A DNA stretch of 9,940 bases, taken from Planctomycetota bacterium (GTDB taxonomy: Bacteria > Planctomycetota > Planctomycetia > Pirellulales > UBA1268). A program made the translations under genes and the position numbers. Numbering within the stretch: position 1 is the first letter of the stretch; each line of letters starts with the position of its first letter. Under the pieces are notes generated by a model. The model ran no database searches. It saw nothing but the letters and a program-made list of their open reading frames with translations, and had not been told where the DNA came from. The DNA is taken from contig JAQBZA010000086.1 of assembly GCA_027622795.1 (NCBI GenBank), forward strand, positions 1-9,940, given 5' to 3'. Shown here piece after piece: positions 7,272 to 9,940 of the stretch.

Positions 7272-8596
7272 CGGGTATTATTACAGCCGGGATTCTCACG
7301 GTCACGGCAACCAGTGCGACTTCCTCAGGCTTCGTGGTGGCAGCAGAAACCGCGACTTCATCACCGGCGGCGGGGCATCGCTCGCTCTTCAACGGCACAG
7401 ATCTTCAGGGCTGGCGGGGCATGGGTACCGAAAACCCGTACAAGCTCGCCGCCAAGACGGCTGAGGAACGTGCCGCATTCTTCGCAAAAAACCAGCCCGG
7501 AATTGAGGAACACTGGAAAGTCGTCGACGGTGTCCTCGTGAATGACGGGCAGGGTCCCTACCTGACAACGATCGATGATTTCGGCGACATTGAGTTGTGG
7601 GTCGACTACAAGACGGTGCCAAAGGCCGACAGTGGCATCTACCTTCGGGCCACGCCCCAGGTGCAAATCTGGGATTCGACCGAAACTGCAAAATTCAAGA
7701 TTGGTGCCGACAAGGGCTCCGGGGGCCTGTGGAACAACAGCCCCAACACGCCGGGAAAGGATCCCCTCGTGCTGGCCGACAAGCCGTTTGGTGAGTGGAA
7801 CCGCTTCCGCATCATGCAGGTCGGAGCCCGCACGACGGTCTGGCTCAACGACAAACTCGTTGTGGACAACGCGATCATGGAGAACTACTGGGATCGCAAG
7901 AAACCGCTCCTGCGCCGCGGGCCGGTTCAACTGCAGACCCATGGCGGCGAGATTTCCTGGAAAGACATCAACGTGCGCGAGATCGCAGCGGACGAGGCAA
8001 ATGCTTGGCTGCGGGACCATGCGAACGACGGATTTGAGCCAATCTTCAACGGCAGCGACCTCACTGGCTGGTCAGGAGCTGTGGAGAATTATGAGGTGGT
8101 CGATGGTGCGATCCGATGCAAGCCGGGCAAAGGAGGCACACTCCACACGGAAAAGGAATACGGCGACTTTGTAGCCCGGCTTGAATTCCGGCTACCACCC
8201 GGAGGCAACAATGGGCTGGCAATCCGCTATCCGGGCACCGGTGATACAGCCTACGTCGGCATGTGTGAGTTGCAGGTGCTCGACTCAGAGCATCCCAAGT
8301 ACGCCAAACTCGACGCGCGGCAATATCACGGCTCGGTCTATGGTATGGCTGCTGCCGAACGCGGTTACCTTCGGTCAACCGGTGAATGGAACTTTCAAGA
8401 GGTGACGGTCCGTGGTAGCACCATTCGCGTCGAACTCAATGGGTCGGTGATCCTCGATACCGACGTCGCGACGGTAAAGGACTTCATGGGCGGCAAGCCA
8501 CACCCGGGCATGAACCGCACGCACGGGTTCTTCGGATTCGCTGGTCATGGCGATCCGGTCGAGTTTCGCAACGTCAGCTTGAAGCGACTCGACTGA
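7241..8596 (+). CDS. Secreted protein with two DUF1080 (3-keto-disaccharide hydrolase) domains
   Basis: The ATG at 7241 (451 residues) has a GGAG site 7 bases upstream and gives a clear signal peptide (MLLRHHARCLTGIITAGIL..., likely cut after VAA at about residue 35). The longer frame from 7055 would overlap the divergent gene's leader and hide the signal. Two PF06439 domains follow. Domain 1 (about 49-248) opens with SLFNGTDLQGW, and domain 2 (about 265-449) with EPIFNGSDLTGW. Each contains the W/Y-x-V-VDG block, a DF/YGD strand, a G-I-Y/LAIRxx...VQIWDS or ELQVLDS strand and an EWN segment, with a final FRNVSLKRLD strand. The fold is a concanavalin-like beta-sandwich. PF06439 is now named for hydrolysis of 3-keto-glycosides, but these proteins are very numerous in planctomycetes and most are untested. 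It probably acts in the periplasm or outside the cell. Domain 1 carries an extra helical stretch (about 60-88) between the opening motif and the VVDG block. Confidence 0.93.
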   Translation: MLLRHHARCLTGIITAGILTVTATSATSSGFVVAAETATSSPAAGHRSLFNGTDLQGWRGMGTENPYKLAAKTAEERAAFFAKNQPGIEEHWKVVDGVLVNDGQGPYLTTIDDFGDIELWVDYKTVPKADSGIYLRATPQVQIWDSTETAKFKIGADKGSGGLWNNSPNTPGKDPLVLADKPFGEWNRFRIMQVGARTTVWLNDKLVVDNAIMENYWDRKKPLLRRGPVQLQTHGGEISWKDINVREIAADEANAWLRDHANDGFEPIFNGSDLTGWSGAVENYEVVDGAIRCKPGKGGTLHTEKEYGDFVARLEFRLPPGGNNGLAIRYPGTGDTAYVGMCELQVLDSEHPKYAKLDARQYHGSVYGMAAAERGYLRSTGEWNFQEVTVRGSTIRVELNGSVILDTDVATVKDFMGGKPHPGMNRTHGFFGFAGHGDPVEFRNVSLKRLD

Positions 8597-8637
8597 GCCG
8601 CCGGCGCCTCGAAAACGCTGAAGTCTGCGTCGGCTCA
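8594..8637. terminator. Possible bidirectional stem-loop between convergent genes
   Basis: TGAGCCG (8594-8600, beginning on the DUF1080 stop codon) and CGGCTCA (8631-8637) are perfect inverted repeats, with partial extra GC pairing inside. They fill the 55-base gap between two converging genes, where a shared terminator is expected. There is no T-tract and the loop is long, so it may not be a classical intrinsic terminator. Confidence 0.3.
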
Positions 8638-8651
8638 TCCGGCAGACAGCA

Positions 8652-9563
8652 TCATGTGTCGACGATGAGCATGCCCTCGGCAGGATCATGAGTCCGTTGT
8701 CGGAAGCGTTCCGCGATCTTCGCCGTCACCGGGCCGGGGATCGACGGCATGACACGATCGTCGAAGCGTGCGACCGGAGTGATTTCCCCCATCGTGCCGG
8801 TCACGAACATTTCGTCAGCGACTGGAAGCTCGTTGGCTGGCACATCCCGTACATCGGCTGTGACGTTGATCTCTCGGCAGATCTCGAGAACGACTGATCG
8901 CGTGATGCCTTCGGGGCAGGCCCGCGTGGTAGACGTGATCACCTGCCCGTCACGCACCAGGAACAGGTGCGTGGAACTTGTTTCGGCCAGCATGCCAGCA
9001 GTGTCGAGGAGGACGGCATCGTCCGCACCTGATGCATTGGCCTCGAGTTTGGCAAGAATGCTGGTGAGTTGATTGCAACTGTGAATGTGCTGGTCAAGGA
9101 TGTCGGCATATGGACGGCGCTGTGACGATGTCATCAGATGAATCCCGTTCGCATTATCGAACACCGGTGGCTTGTGCTCGGCCAGAATAAAAAACGAGCA
9201 TCCTGACTGATTCACACGCGGATCAAGTCCACTCGTATACTTCACACCCCGCGATACGGTCAGTCGCACGTGCACTCCGTCGTGCATCGCGTTGGCAACG
9301 AGCGTGCGGCGGAGCTCCTCGATCAGCCTCTCATTCGTGGGAAAGTCGCGGTAGGCGAGCATCCGGCCGCTCTTACGGAGCCTGGCCAGGTGGTCATCCA
9401 GCCGGAAAATCCTCCCCTCGTACAGCCGCAACCCCTCCCACACGGCATCCCCATTTTGGACACTCGAATCGAAGGGCGACACAGCCGCCTCGTTTCGGTG
9501 GACGAGGTGACCATTGATATTGACGATCAACCCGTCATTGGCAGGATTTCTGGGCTGCAGCAT
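8652..9563 (-). CDS. Class IV aminotransferase-like protein (BCAT/DAAT fold) lacking the PLP lysine
   Basis: I chose the ATG at 9563 (303 residues), which overlaps the upstream sulfotransferase-like gene by 37 bases. A TTG at codon 12 (9530), overlapping that gene's stop as TTGA, is an alternative. Fold-type IV PLP enzyme features are clear: SPFDSSVQNGDAVWEGLRLY (29-48), DDHLARL with likely phosphate-binding Arg61, LAETSSTHLFLV with the cofactor-contacting Glu194, PEGITRSVV (217-225) and TGTMGEITPV (255-264). The family's Schiff-base lysine should lie in the segment LDQHIHSCNQLTSILAKLEA (156-175), aligned with K in the IKSLNLLGAVLAK block of Bacillus D-amino-acid aminotransferase. Here both candidate positions are His (159 and 161; codons CAC), so normal transamination is doubtful. 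It may be a non-aminotransferase PLP enzyme, a binding protein or a partner subunit. It is cytoplasmic and probably translated with the sulfotransferase-like gene. No branched-chain biosynthesis genes are nearby. Confidence 0.88.
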   Translation of the reverse strand: MLQPRNPANDGLIVNINGHLVHRNEAAVSPFDSSVQNGDAVWEGLRLYEGRIFRLDDHLARLRKSGRMLAYRDFPTNERLIEELRRTLVANAMHDGVHVRLTVSRGVKYTSGLDPRVNQSGCSFFILAEHKPPVFDNANGIHLMTSSQRRPYADILDQHIHSCNQLTSILAKLEANASGADDAVLLDTAGMLAETSSTHLFLVRDGQVITSTTRACPEGITRSVVLEICREINVTADVRDVPANELPVADEMFVTGTMGEITPVARFDDRVMPSIPGPVTAKIAERFRQRTHDPAEGMLIVDT

Positions 9564-9940
9564 GATCGAAGCCGCTCGTAGAGGGCGACCGCCTCCTGGA
9601 GAAAGGGGACATCGGGTTTCGGAAGCGGGGGCTCCTCGAGCGCCGCTGTCTCGAAGCCGGTCGACTGCCACGTCCCCGCATACCAGTGGGGAGCCCAGAC
9701 GCCATCCTGGGGATGCGGTCCGGGAGCCCAGCGGAGCATGGCTGGATTCCAATCAATCTGAAATCCCGCACAGAGGCGCTGCAGCGCAGCGACCGGTGAT
9801 CGGCGGAGGTCGGCGGCATCGATGACCACGGGAACCGTGGCTCGGATCTCCCGCAGGGAATCAAACAGCCGCACCTGAAACGGCAGGCCTGTCTCAGCCA
9901 ATGTCATGGCGGGAAACACTTTCAGGTAACTGCTGATCAC
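9527..9940 (-). CDS. Sulfotransferase-like protein, C-terminal part
   Basis: The gene enters from beyond the right edge; the first visible codon (GTG) reads as an internal valine rather than a start. About 137 residues are visible. They begin VISSYLKVFP, which resembles the 3'-phosphate (PAPS) binding helix that follows the RDP motif in sulfotransferases; the N-terminal P-loop is outside the window. Then come VPVVIDAADLRRSP (36-49), LCAGFQIDWNPAMLRWAPGP (56-75) and DGVWAPHWYAGTWQSTGFE (79-97), a distinctive block of the sulfotransferase-like family found beside or fused to BCAT-like proteins. As I recall, the Arabidopsis BCAT-like proteins carry the same module as their N-terminal half. The stop at 9527-9529 lies inside the aminotransferase gene, in a different frame. 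Whether it transfers sulfate or has another P-loop activity cannot be decided from this part. Confidence 0.78.
   Translation of the reverse strand: MISSYLKVFPAMTLAETGLPFQVRLFDSLREIRATVPVVIDAADLRRSPVAALQRLCAGFQIDWNPAMLRWAPGPHPQDGVWAPHWYAGTWQSTGFETAALEEPPLPKPDVPFLQEAVALYERLRSCCSPEILPMTG

Noticed and set aside
9564..9752. In-frame N-terminal extension of the aminotransferase-like protein
   Set aside because: The extra 63 residues are Arg/Gly/Pro-rich, lack any aminotransferase feature and lie inside the sulfotransferase-like gene, whose frame carries the recognisable protein.

Overview
The window looks like ordinary chromosome from a GC-rich member of the Planctomycetota, probably close to the Pirellulales. 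The evidence is a PVC-type cytochrome c (heme-binding) C-terminal domain at the left edge, a secreted tandem DUF1080 (3-keto-disaccharide hydrolase family) protein, and a Sec-exported clan CD (C25-like) peptidase. I see no phage, IS, CRISPR, tRNA or rRNA signal. The genes are tightly packed, with short gaps and several overlaps.

Layout, left to right. (1) 1-501 (+): C-terminal end of a c-type heme protein whose start lies outside the window. (2) 523-3446 (-): a two-gene unit made of a transglutaminase-like protein (2604-3446) followed by a DUF2126 protein (523-2607), joined by a 4-base ATGA overlap. (3) 3589-5166 (+): a two-domain kinase-like protein with an aminoglycoside-phosphotransferase-like N-terminal half and a P-loop kinase C-terminal half. 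(4) 5141-7013 (-): a secreted C25-like cysteine peptidase followed by a small SRPBCC-fold protein, whose 3' end overlaps the convergent kinase gene by 26 bases. (5) 7241-8596 (+): a secreted protein with two DUF1080 domains, divergent from the peptidase. The 227-base space between them also holds a possible 31-codon leader ORF. (6) 8652-9940 (-): a sulfotransferase-like gene, cut by the window's right edge, running with a 37-base overlap into a class IV (branched-chain/D-amino-acid type) aminotransferase-like gene.

The most interesting unit is (6). The aminotransferase-like protein keeps most of the PLP pocket but has histidines where the Schiff-base lysine should be, and it is overlapped by its sulfotransferase-like partner. 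From memory, the same two modules are fused in that order in plant 'branched-chain aminotransferase-like' proteins. Unit (2) is a split version of a protein commonly found as one long transglutaminase-DUF2126 chain, and its chemistry is not well defined. The other genes are recognisable families without an obvious shared pathway. I found no convincing evidence for a wholly new multi-gene system.
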